Source of the DNA: Halorubrum sp. PV6
Lineage (GTDB): Archaea; Halobacteriota; Halobacteria; Halobacteriales; Haloferacaceae
Length of the DNA: 64,000 bases
Direction of reading: 5' to 3'
Assembly: GCF_003990725.2 (NCBI RefSeq)
Contig: NZ_CP030064.1
Span: 1,860,001-1,924,000 of the forward strand
Below are positions 51,262 to 58,531 of the stretch, piece by piece. The translations under genes and the position numbers were made by a program. Under the pieces are notes generated by a model. It had not been told where the DNA came from and made no database searches. It saw nothing but the letters and a program-made list of their open reading frames with translations. Position 1 is the stretch's first letter. Each line of letters opens with the position of its first letter.

Positions 51262-51268
51262 CTTATTA
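51262..51268 (+). promoter_or_regulatory. A-box of the idi-like gene
   Basis: CTTATTAG at 51262-51269 is centred 26-27 bases before the ATG at 51293, which supports that ATG over the one at 51275 and suggests a leaderless transcript. Confidence 0.5.
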
Positions 51269-51292
51269 GCCCTGGTGAGAGACCTATCTCGC

Positions 51293-51877
51293 ATGAGTTC
51301 CGAGGACGCGGCCGCGCCCGGTGAGGCTGCCACTGACACGGACCACGAGAACGCGCTTCAGGACGTAATCGCCGTCGACCCCGACGACGTCGAAGAGGGG
51401 CTGGTGAACCGGCTCGACGCCCACACCGGCGACGGGATCCGCCACCGGGCGTTCACCTGCCTAGTGTACGACACCGAGGGACGAATCCTGCTGGGCCAGC
51501 GCGCGCCGACGAAGCGGCTCTGGGACGGCCACTGGGACGGGACGGTCGCCTCCCACCCGGTCGAGGGGCAGACCCAAGAGGACGCGACCGAGCAGCGCCT
51601 CGAAGAGGAGCTCGGTATCACCCCCGATCAGTACGACGACCTCCGCGTGACGGATAAGTTCGAGTACAAGCGCTACTACCCCAACGAGGGCGTCGAATGG
51701 GAGGTCTGCTCGGTGCTGAAAGTGACGCTCGACGACACCTCGCTCGACCCCGACGACGACGAGATCGGCGGCATCCTCTGGGCCGACTACGAACACCTCC
51801 ACGAAAACCCGTCGCTGTACCGGCAGCTCCGCCTCTGTCCGTGGTTCGAGATCGCGATGCGCCGCGACTTCGCCTGA
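51293..51877 (+). CDS. idi: Idi-like Nudix protein (type 1 isopentenyl-diphosphate isomerase family) lacking the catalytic Cys
   Basis: A 194-residue Nudix-fold protein. Overall aligned with type 1 IPP isomerase: HRAFTCLVYDTEGRILLGQRA, LWDGHWDGTVASHPVEGQT, EDATEQRLEEELGI, FEYKRYYPNEGVEWEVC. The two Glu residues corresponding to E114/E116 of the E. coli enzyme are E135 and E137. The catalytic Cys67 position (VCGHP) is VASHP here, i.e. Ala86. Such haloarchaeal proteins are commonly annotated idi, but without the Cys isomerase activity is doubtful; a Nudix hydrolase role is an alternative. Confidence 0.8.
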   Translation: MSSEDAAAPGEAATDTDHENALQDVIAVDPDDVEEGLVNRLDAHTGDGIRHRAFTCLVYDTEGRILLGQRAPTKRLWDGHWDGTVASHPVEGQTQEDATEQRLEEELGITPDQYDDLRVTDKFEYKRYYPNEGVEWEVCSVLKVTLDDTSLDPDDDEIGGILWADYEHLHENPSLYRQLRLCPWFEIAMRRDFA

Positions 51878-51949
51878 TCGGGCGGCGAGCCCATCCACAG
51901 TCGCGACCCGAAGCGGCGAGTTGAAGGCGCGCGGGCGACACCCTCCGAT

Positions 51950-52705
51950 ATGACCGTCGTCGCCGTGCTTGCGAACCCGCCCCGCGAGGGGCTCGTCGCG
52001 ACCGGACTCGCGGAATCGACGCCGCTGTCGACCGCCGAAGCCGCCGACCTGTACGAGGCGCTGTTCCGCGACGCCGTCCTCGCGGTCCACCGCTCCGGCG
52101 GCGAACTGCTCGTCAACTACCCGGTCGACGACGACCTCCCCGCCGAACACCGCACCGACACCGCCCCCGAGGCCGAACTGCGGACGCTCGTCGCCGACAC
52201 CCTCGGCGGCACCGAAGACGCCCGCTTCGAGCGACAGGTCGGCTCCTCGTTCGGCGCGCGCGCCGGCAACACCGTCACCCACCTGCTCCGCGAGGAGAAC
52301 GCCGACTCGGTCGCGGTCGTCACCCCCCAAGCGCCCATGCTCTCGCGGACCGTGATCGACTCCGCCGCGATGAAGCTCCGGACGAACGAGGTCGTGTTGG
52401 GCCCCTCCACCCGCGGGCGCACCTACTACGCCGGCTTCACCGCGCCGATCGACTTCGACGGCGCCTTCGAGGACCCGAGCCTCCCGACGCTCGCGGCGCG
52501 CGGTGCCGACGCCGACCTCGACGTGGAGTTCCTCGCGTCCTCGCCCTCGATGGTCGACGGCGACGACTTACTCGACGCGGTCCCCCTGCTCCGCGCTCGG
52601 TTCGCCGCCGAGCGGGTCGTGCCCGACTACACCGCGGCGTTCGTCCACGAACACGGGCTCGACGTCGTCGTCGAGGACGGGAGCCCGCGGCTCGTGCGCG
52701 ACTGA
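51950..52705 (+). CDS. DUF2064 / glycosyltransferase-A-like protein
   Basis: A 251-residue protein beginning MTVVAVLANPPREGLVATGL, as in the small nucleotidyl/glycosyltransferase-like DUF2064 family. It has ADSVAVVTPQAPMLSRTVID (position of the usual G-x-D-x-P; here TPQAPM) and LRTNEVVLGPSTRGRTYYAG, the loop with G-P-x2-D/G-G. The typical metal Asp of DUF2064 is replaced by Gln/Ala, so the active site looks altered. Role unknown; likely monocistronic; a GC hairpin follows the stop. Confidence 0.75.
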   Translation: MTVVAVLANPPREGLVATGLAESTPLSTAEAADLYEALFRDAVLAVHRSGGELLVNYPVDDDLPAEHRTDTAPEAELRTLVADTLGGTEDARFERQVGSSFGARAGNTVTHLLREENADSVAVVTPQAPMLSRTVIDSAAMKLRTNEVVLGPSTRGRTYYAGFTAPIDFDGAFEDPSLPTLAARGADADLDVEFLASSPSMVDGDDLLDAVPLLRARFAAERVVPDYTAAFVHEHGLDVVVEDGSPRLVRD

Positions 52706-52722
52706 CGCCGCGATCCGCGGCG
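52706..52722 (+). terminator. Short GC hairpin after the DUF2064 gene
   Basis: CGCCGCG-ATC-CGCGGCG directly abuts the stop codon (TGA at 52703-52705). No T-tract follows within 10 bases, so it may be a transcript-end or stability hairpin rather than a terminator. Confidence 0.35.
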
Positions 52723-52768
52723 AACGCGGCTCGAAACCTGAAAAAGGCCTGACCGCCTACAGCCACCA

Positions 52769-53238
52769 ATGACCGACGAAAAGGAGAGCACGTTCCTCGT
52801 CACGCACGTCGAGAGCGACTCGGCGGTGCTGAAAGACGTTCACGACGGACAGGTACACACTCTGAGTTCCAACCCCGGCCTGGACGTCGACGACGCCGTC
52901 TCGGCGACCGTCGCCCCCGACCCGCCGATGGAGGTCACGTATCAGGTGATCGAGGTCGGCGAGCGCCGGTCGCTCTCTATCGCGGAGAGCGACGAGCCCC
53001 GACGGTCCACGAGCGCGAGCTGGCGGCCGAGACCGACACCGGCGAACTCGCGCGCGAGGAGCGCGCGGGCACCGGCGAGGTCCACGTGTTGACGCCGCCG
53101 GAAGACGACACCGCGGACGCGGTCGCGGACGTGCTCGACGACCGGGAGGCGACGCTCTCGCGGGCGGCGCGGCTCGGCGTGAACCGCGTCGAGATCCGGT
53201 CCGAGCCGGGCGTCGTCAGCGTGCGCTACATGCCGTGA
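52769..53238 (+). pseudogene. DUF5812 family gene with single-base frameshift
   Basis: The first 75 codons encode a typical DUF5812 N-terminus (TFLVTHVESDSAVLKDVHDG, PPMEVTYQVIEVGERRSLSI). At about 52994-53001 (GACGAGCCCCGACGG) the frame breaks: the family needs one extra G after GAG to give D-E-A-P-T. In the shifted frame the sequence continues VHERELAAETDTGELAREER, then HVLTPPEDDTADAVADVL and ends SEPGVVSVRYMP with TGA at 53236-53238, the family's normal C-terminus. Unshifted, the ORF would end at 53092 in Arg/Ser/Pro-rich nonsense. It may be a true mutation or a sequencing slip. Confidence 0.9.
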
Positions 53239-53279
53239 GGCGTCGTTTATAAGGGTCGGAGCCGCTCGAAGCGCGGACC

Positions 53280-53627
53280 TTACTCGGGGTTGACCGTCGC
53301 ACACGTCTCCCCGGCCGCGCTCTGGACCTTCCAGCCGCCGTCGACGTCGCCGGCGCGCGTCTCGTACTCGACCGCCGTCGCGTCGGTGACGGTCGCCGCG
53401 TCGACCGACTCGCCGCCGACGTCGACCCGCTCGACGCGGAACGGGATGTCGAGGCTATCGCCGCAACAGCCGACGTCGACGAAATCCTCCCGCGTCTCGC
53501 CGACGGCGACGTCCCCGAGGACGCGCCTGAAGTACCCGCGGTACCGGTCCGTCTCGACCTGGTCGCGACCCCAGTCGCTGAGCCCCTCGGGGTACGAGAG
53601 GACGACGCGAGTTGCATTGTGCGACAT
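53280..53627 (-). CDS. Haloarchaeal protein of unknown function, 115 residues
   Basis: Acidic soluble protein with ATRVVLSYPEGLSDWGRDQV, YRGYFRRVLGDVAVG, and the twin cysteines CCGDSLDIPFRVERVDVG, plus another Cys near the end (ETCATVNPE). I do not recognise the family name, but the sequence is coherent and GC-rich at third positions. A-box CATTAACC on the minus strand near 53650 fits the start at 53627. It faces the secF gene. Confidence 0.72.
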   Translation of the reverse strand: MSHNATRVVLSYPEGLSDWGRDQVETDRYRGYFRRVLGDVAVGETREDFVDVGCCGDSLDIPFRVERVDVGGESVDAATVTDATAVEYETRAGDVDGGWKVQSAAGETCATVNPE

Positions 53628-53785
53628 GCACTATACTACGTCGTTCAGCGGTTAATGTGTTGTGGGCGCTGAGTTTGGCCTCCGGACCGGGCACGTCCTG
53701 GGAGGTGGCGGGCGACGACCGCCTGCGGACGGGCGAGACGGCCGAGTGGGAAGGCTTATTCGCGCCCGCACGGGAACCGCTATTT

Positions 53786-54667
53786 ATGGTAGCGATCGAT
53801 GTACCGGAGGTCAACTACACCGAGTACTCGAACCGGCAACTCGTGGCCGTCCCGCTCGCGGTGTTGGTCCTCGCGCTCGCGATCATCGGCGGATGGTATC
53901 TCGTCACGGGTGCGCCGGCGAACCTCGGGTTGGAGTTCACGGGCGGCGTCGAACTCCGGGTCGCCGACGACAGCGGCAACGTAGAACAGCAGATCGAGAC
54001 CGCGTTCGATAGACAGCCAGACTCCGTCCGGGCGATCCCCGCGGACGACGTGTACGTGGTGACGTTCCGGGCGGCCGACGAGGACCCCGGCAACCTCGCC
54101 GAGGACCTGTCGACGCAGGCGGACGAGGCGGGGCTGTCCACGACCGCGATCGACCAAGTGTCCCCCAGCTTCGCGTCTGACACGGCCCAGACCGCGATAT
54201 TCGGCGTCGGACTCGCCTTCCTCGGGATGAGCGTCCTCGTGTTCGCGCTGTTCCGGACGTTCGTCCCGTCGCTCGCGGTCGTCGCGTCGGCGTTCTCCGA
54301 TCTGGTCATCCCCATCGCGGTGATGAACCTCCTCGGAATCCAGATGACGCTCGGCACCATCGCGGCCCTCCTGATGATCATCGGATACAGCGTCGACTCC
54401 GACATCCTGTTGAACAACTCCGTGCTGCGGCGGACCGGCGAGTTCTACGAGTCGGTGAGCCGCGCGATGCGCACCGGGGTGACGATGACGCTCACGTCGA
54501 TGGCGGCGATGATCGTGATGGCTATCGTCGCCTCGCTCTTCGGCATCGATCTCCTGCGGAACATCGGTATCATCCTCTCGGTAGGGCTCTGTGCCGACCT
54601 GATGAACACGTACCTGCTGAACGTCTCGCTGCTTCGCTGGTATAAGTTCGAGGGGGTGAAACGCTAA
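53786..54667 (+). CDS. secF: Protein translocase subunit SecF
   Basis: Accessory translocon membrane protein driving late steps of Sec secretion by proton motive force. A 293-residue protein: TM1 (LVAVPLAVLVLALAIIGGW), periplasm-side domain with LGLEFTGGVELRV, then five TM segments with SFASDTAQTAIFGVGLAF and IGYSVDSDILLNNSVLRRTG, the SecF D-x2-V-x2-E/N signature region. A-box CTTATTC at 53754-53760 is spaced right for the ATG at 53786. TAATG overlap with secD. The order F-then-D is the usual archaeal one. Confidence 0.95.
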   Translation: MVAIDVPEVNYTEYSNRQLVAVPLAVLVLALAIIGGWYLVTGAPANLGLEFTGGVELRVADDSGNVEQQIETAFDRQPDSVRAIPADDVYVVTFRAADEDPGNLAEDLSTQADEAGLSTTAIDQVSPSFASDTAQTAIFGVGLAFLGMSVLVFALFRTFVPSLAVVASAFSDLVIPIAVMNLLGIQMTLGTIAALLMIIGYSVDSDILLNNSVLRRTGEFYESVSRAMRTGVTMTLTSMAAMIVMAIVASLFGIDLLRNIGIILSVGLCADLMNTYLLNVSLLRWYKFEGVKR

Positions 54668-56256
54668 TGTTGGAACCGATCAAGAACAACTGGCGGATCC
54701 TGCTTCTCGTCGTCGTCGTCCTCGGCGCGACGGTGGCGCTTTTCGCCCCGCAGTTCGGTCCACAGACCGCGCCCGGTGAGGACGTGTCCGAGGCCCAACA
54801 GGGGGTGACGAACCTCCAGTACGGGCTCGACCTCGCCGGCGGGACGCGAGTCCGCGCCCCGCTGGTCGGCTACACGGCGATGGAGGTCGACTTCGGGGGT
54901 GACCAGCCGGACGAGGTCGCGCGCACGATAGCGGCCGAACTCGAGAACGCCTCGGCGGCCGACATCACGGCGGTCCCGAGCGAGCGCGCGGTCGACGTGA
55001 CGGCGACCGAGGTCACCGAGGCGCAGTTCCGAGCGGCGATGGACGCCTCGGGCTACGCCTACGAGGACATCCGGTCCGGCGTGACACAGGAGACGCGCGA
55101 CGTCGCACAGCAGGTCATCAAAGACAAGATCGACGAGACGGGGCTCTCCGGCGGCACGGTTCAGCAGGTCCAGTCGCTCACCGGCGAGTACTTCATGCTC
55201 GTCGAGGTGCCCGGTGAGAACCGGAGCAGCGTCACGAGCCTCCTCGAAGAGCGCGGGACCGTCCAGATCGACATCGCGTACCCGACGGCGAACGGGACCG
55301 GCATCCAGGAAGGCGTGCTGCGAGGCGAGGACTTCCAGGAGCTCGGCTCCGCCTCCCAGCGGGAGCGCGTCCAGGGCGCGTACGTCCCGGTGACGGTCCG
55401 GAACACCGCGCCGGAGGGCCAGCAGTCGCCGGCCCACGAGTTCCAGCAGGCCGTCGCGGACCGCGGGTTCGCCCAGGCGTACAACAGCCAACGTGACCAG
55501 TGCGACTACCGGGAGAACCCGGACGACGTGAGCAACCCGTGCCTCCTGCTCACCGTCGACGGCGAGGTCGTCAACTCCTTCGGGATGGACCCGGACCTCG
55601 CGGACAGCATGGCGAGCGGCTCGTGGGCCACCGACGGCGGATTCCGGCTCACGACCACCGAGTTCGCCGAGGCGGAGCGGATCGCGATCAACCTCCGCGC
55701 CGGCGCGCTGCCGGCCGACCTCGACATCAGCGGACAGGGGACCTCGCGGTCCATCTCGGCCTCGCAGGGAGCGAACTACAAGACCTACTCGCTGGTGACC
55801 GGGATCCTCGCCGTGTTCGCGGTCGCCGGCATGGTGTTCCTGCGGTACCGCGAGCCCGCGGTCGCGCTCCCGATGATCGTCACGGCGATAGCCGAGGTGT
55901 ACGCGCTGCTCGGCTTCGCCGCGCTGCTGAGTTACCCGGTCGAACTGGCCGTCATCGCCGGGTTCATCGCGGTGGTCGGGACGGGGGTCGACGACCTCGT
56001 AATCATCGCCGACGAGGTGATGAGCGAGGGCGAGGTGAACTCTCGGACGGTGTTCAACTCCCGGTTCCGCCGGGCCTTCTGGGTCATCGGCGCGGCCGCG
56101 GCGACCACGATCATCGCGATGTCGCCGCTGATGGTGTTGTCGCTCGGCGACCTGTCCGGCTTCGCGATATTCACCGTCCTCGGCGTCCTGATCGGCGTGC
56201 TGGTCACGCGCCCCGCGTACGGCGACATCCTGCGTCGCCTGCTGACGATCCGGTAA
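54667..56256 (+). CDS. secD: Protein translocase subunit SecD
   Basis: A 529-residue partner of SecF. N-terminal TM (ILLLVVVVLGATVALF) is followed by LQYGLDLAGGTRVRAPLVG, the conserved D-L-x-G-G-x-R motif, a large extracellular domain with halophile acidity (about 60-355), and TM segments with LINLRAGALP-type region AINLRAGALPADLDI and IAVVGTGVDDLVIIADEV. The Cys pair in QCDYRENPDDVSNPC (extracellular) could form a disulfide. Overlaps secF stop (TAATG). Confidence 0.95.
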   Translation: MLEPIKNNWRILLLVVVVLGATVALFAPQFGPQTAPGEDVSEAQQGVTNLQYGLDLAGGTRVRAPLVGYTAMEVDFGGDQPDEVARTIAAELENASAADITAVPSERAVDVTATEVTEAQFRAAMDASGYAYEDIRSGVTQETRDVAQQVIKDKIDETGLSGGTVQQVQSLTGEYFMLVEVPGENRSSVTSLLEERGTVQIDIAYPTANGTGIQEGVLRGEDFQELGSASQRERVQGAYVPVTVRNTAPEGQQSPAHEFQQAVADRGFAQAYNSQRDQCDYRENPDDVSNPCLLLTVDGEVVNSFGMDPDLADSMASGSWATDGGFRLTTTEFAEAERIAINLRAGALPADLDISGQGTSRSISASQGANYKTYSLVTGILAVFAVAGMVFLRYREPAVALPMIVTAIAEVYALLGFAALLSYPVELAVIAGFIAVVGTGVDDLVIIADEVMSEGEVNSRTVFNSRFRRAFWVIGAAAATTIIAMSPLMVLSLGDLSGFAIFTVLGVLIGVLVTRPAYGDILRRLLTIR

Positions 56257-56359
56257 CGCCCTCTCCTATCGGTAGCCGGGCGCCGGCGGCGCGTTTTGCC
56301 GCGTGAATCTGCTCGGTCGACAGCGACACGCTATTACTTTGCTGTCGAGTAGTCCGGCT

Positions 56360-56521
56360 ATGAGAACCGACGACCGCCCCGCTTCGGACCGGCGATCCGA
56401 GCCGGCCGTCGCCGGGCAGACGAGCGCGGGCCGGCGGTTGATGCCGACGGGTAACTCGCGTCGAGCGATGTGCGACTCGCGTCGGGCGATGCGCGGCTCG
56501 CGTCGAGCGGGGCGCGTATGA
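56360..56521 (+). CDS. Putative 53-codon leader ORF coupled to the TMEM165-like gene
   Basis: ATG at 56360 lies about 26 bases after CTATTACTTT (56331-56340), fitting a leaderless transcript. The peptide is Arg-rich, with repeats SRRAM from three 21-bp DNA repeats, and its TGA overlaps the downstream ATG (ATGA at 56518-56521), which suggests translational coupling. It may be an uORF/leader or merely untranslated 5' sequence; no homology known. The other bases of the 261-base gap 56257-56517 show no gene. Confidence 0.3.
   Translation: MRTDDRPASDRRSEPAVAGQTSAGRRLMPTGNSRRAMCDSRRAMRGSRRAGRV
56453..56515. repeat. 21-bp tandem repeat, three copies, just before the TMEM165-like start
   Basis: 56453-56473, 56474-56494, 56495-56515; consensus RRCTCGCGTCGAGCGATGCGC. 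The third copy ends 2 bases before the ATG at 56518, so the repeats fill the translation-initiation region. Confidence 0.85.
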
Positions 56522-57252
56522 CCGCGTACGCCGAGATTCTGATCGTCGCGTTCGTCGCGCAGCTGGCCGTCCTCCCCGGCGAGAAGGTGCAGTTTATGAT
56601 CGCCGCGCTCGCGACGCGATACGACCCGAGGGTCGTCGTCGCCGCGGCGGGGTCGGCGTTCGCCGGGTGGACCGCGGTCGAGATCGCGTTCGGCCGGGCG
56701 TTGCAGTCGGCCCTCCCCGGCGTCGTTCTCGACGGCGTGACCGCGACGCTGTTCTTCCTCTTCGCGTACCTGCTGTATCGGTCGATGCCGGAGCGACCGT
56801 CGGAGCGAGACGGCGACGGCGAGGGAGCCGTGGGAGACGCCGACCCGGAGGCCAACGACGCGGTGTTCGGCGCGCTGGAGTCGGTGCGGCTCCCCGGCCC
56901 GCTCGAACGCTACGCCGGGTCGTTCGGCGGGTTCATCCCGATATTCATCCTCACCGCCACGGGCGAGTTCGGCGATAAGACGCAGCTGGTGACGATCGGC
57001 CTGGCGGTCCAGTACGGCGCGACCTCCGCCATCTGGCTCGGCGAGATGCTGGCCATCATCCCGATCAGCCTCGCGAACGCGTACGTGTTCCACACGTTCG
57101 CCCACCGCTTCAACATGCGTCGGGCGCACTTCGCCTCCGCGGTGTTGTTCGCCTTCTTCGGGGCCGACACGCTGCTCGCCATCCTCACCGGGTTCTCCGT
57201 CTGGGAGACGTTCATCGGGGCCGTGAGCGCGGCGGCCGCCGGAGTGGTGTAG
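56518..57252 (+). CDS. UPF0016/TMEM165-GDT1 family cation transporter-like protein
   Basis: A 244-residue membrane protein with six to seven helices. Members exchange Ca2+/Mn2+ for protons. The family has two E-x-G-D-K/R-T/S motifs: the second is intact here, TATGEFGDKTQLVTIGL; the first, expected near residue 20, reads LAVLPGEKVQFMIAALATRY, with the acidic metal ligands largely lost. A charged loop (about 88-120) is Glu/Asp-rich. Ion transport is uncertain given the degenerate first motif. Convergent with rnhB, 2 bases between stops. Confidence 0.82.
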   Translation: MTAYAEILIVAFVAQLAVLPGEKVQFMIAALATRYDPRVVVAAAGSAFAGWTAVEIAFGRALQSALPGVVLDGVTATLFFLFAYLLYRSMPERPSERDGDGEGAVGDADPEANDAVFGALESVRLPGPLERYAGSFGGFIPIFILTATGEFGDKTQLVTIGLAVQYGATSAIWLGEMLAIIPISLANAYVFHTFAHRFNMRRAHFASAVLFAFFGADTLLAILTGFSVWETFIGAVSAAAAGVV

Positions 57253-57254
57253 AC

Positions 57255-57959
57255 CTAAAACTCGTCTAAGCCCGACTGCTCTGCGGCCGCCAGCACGTCG
57301 CCGCAGGTCGCCCACGACCGCCGCGCACAGTCCGGGACGGCCCCGTGGTCCGCGACGTACGCGCGGAGGAACGACCGGGTCGCGGGGTCGCTCGGGTAGC
57401 CGCTGCCGAGCCCGTCGTAGGCGGGGTAGTCGTCGTCTATCGACGCCATCCGGGCGTCTCGGGCCACCTTCGCGACGACGCTCGCGGCACCGACCACCGG
57501 GTCCGCCTCGTCCGCGCCGTGAGACGCCGACACGTCGACGGCGGGGAGGTCGGTGTCGACGGTCCCGTCTCCGGACTCTCGGACGAACTCGCTCAGGCGG
57601 CGCGCGAACCGGGGCTCGCTGGTGTCGCCGGCGTCGGCCACGACGCGGATCGGCTCGTCGAGTTCGGCGGCGAGGTCCGTTGCGAGCGCGTTCCGAATCG
57701 CTCGGGCCTGCCCGCGGACCGTGAGGGTGTTCATGTCCGTGTCCGGGCGATCGATCTCGGCGGGCTCGACGAACGCGACGCCGACGGCGACGCGGGCCGC
57801 GTCGCGGAGCGTCGCGTCGATGGCTTCGCGGCGCGCGGGCGCGAGCCGCTTCGAGTCGTCGATGTCCGGCGGCAGCGCTGCGGGGGCAGCGAGGACCGCC
57901 GCGGCGACCATCGGTCCGAGTACGGGGCCTTTGCCGGCCTCGTCGACGCCGAGGTACAC
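57255..57959 (-). CDS. rnhB: Ribonuclease HII
   Basis: Cleaves RNA in RNA/DNA hybrids and removes misincorporated ribonucleotides. A 234-residue protein: YLGVDEAGKGPVLGPMVAAA with catalytic Asp6/Glu7, further carboxylates in VVADAGDTSE and in ASHGADEADPVVGAASVVAK, and a C-terminal basic/aromatic segment. GTG start at 57959; the A-box TATTTATCC (57982-57990, minus strand) is about 26 bases upstream, typical of a leaderless mRNA. Confidence 0.94.
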   Translation of the reverse strand: MYLGVDEAGKGPVLGPMVAAAVLAAPAALPPDIDDSKRLAPARREAIDATLRDAARVAVGVAFVEPAEIDRPDTDMNTLTVRGQARAIRNALATDLAAELDEPIRVVADAGDTSEPRFARRLSEFVRESGDGTVDTDLPAVDVSASHGADEADPVVGAASVVAKVARDARMASIDDDYPAYDGLGSGYPSDPATRSFLRAYVADHGAVPDCARRSWATCGDVLAAAEQSGLDEF

Positions 57960-57981
57960 GCGTCGCTGGTCGGTTGCGACG

Positions 57982-57990
57982 GATAAATAG
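57982..57990 (-). promoter_or_regulatory. A-box of rnhB
   Basis: TATTTATCC on the minus strand, centred about 27 bases from the GTG start at 57959; this spacing supports that GTG as both first transcribed and first translated codon. Confidence 0.55.
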
Positions 57991-58024
57991 GTTCAGAAAG
58001 TCGGCGGCGAACCAGAGCGCGCGC

Positions 58025-58396
58025 TCAGTCGAGGAGAACCGCGTTCACCTGCCCGGTCTGGCCGGGACGGGAGGTGACGCGGGCGCGGCCCGCGGACGTC
58101 TCGATGATGGCGCCCTTGGTGACGATGTTCCGGCGGGCGTAGTTGACGTTCGAGGGGTTGTCGACGACGTTCTCGATGTCGGCCTCGCTGACCTCGCCGT
58201 CGGTCGCGACCTGCGCGACGTTCGTCGAGAGCGCACGGACCTTCCGCTCCGTGCCGCGCGAGTCGATGTACTGGACTCGCGTCTCGCCGACGGTGGTCTC
58301 GGCCGGCTCGCGGCCGAGCTGGTGGCGCTTCTTGTTCGAGGCGTGCTTGAGTCGACCGCCCGTCCGCTTGCGCGTGGAGCGTCCCTGGTCTTTCAT
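58025..58396 (-). CDS. rps8e: 30S ribosomal protein S8e
   Basis: A 123-residue archaeal/eukaryal-type small-subunit protein. Start MKDQGRSTRKRTGGRLKHAS, then KKRHQLGREPAETTVGE, RGTERKVRALSTNVAQV, NVNYARRNIVTKGAIIET and the end TSRPGQTGQVNAVLLD, all typical for S8e. Upstream spacer 58397-58531 (135 bases) holds a TATA-like region and a short tRNA T-arm-like stretch (see rejected items). Confidence 0.97.
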   Translation of the reverse strand: MKDQGRSTRKRTGGRLKHASNKKRHQLGREPAETTVGETRVQYIDSRGTERKVRALSTNVAQVATDGEVSEADIENVVDNPSNVNYARRNIVTKGAIIETSAGRARVTSRPGQTGQVNAVLLD

Positions 58397-58531
58397 ACAG
58401 ACACGAACAGCCAGCGAATACTTGAAGCGTTCGACTCGTGCCGGCGTCGACGCGCTCGAGAGCGCCCGAGGAGACGGACGGTCGCTCGCACGACCGGGAT
58501 TCGAACGCCGCAGTCGGCCGCACGCGGTCGA

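Noticed and set aside
58491-58510. tRNA T-arm-like sequence on the minus strand (TTCGAATCCCGG) in the rps8e / K+ channel spacer
   Set aside because: The T-stem does not pair beyond the closing base, and there is no D-arm, anticodon arm or acceptor partner; the upstream side is the K+ channel coding end. A similar string inside that coding end suggests chance or local duplication.
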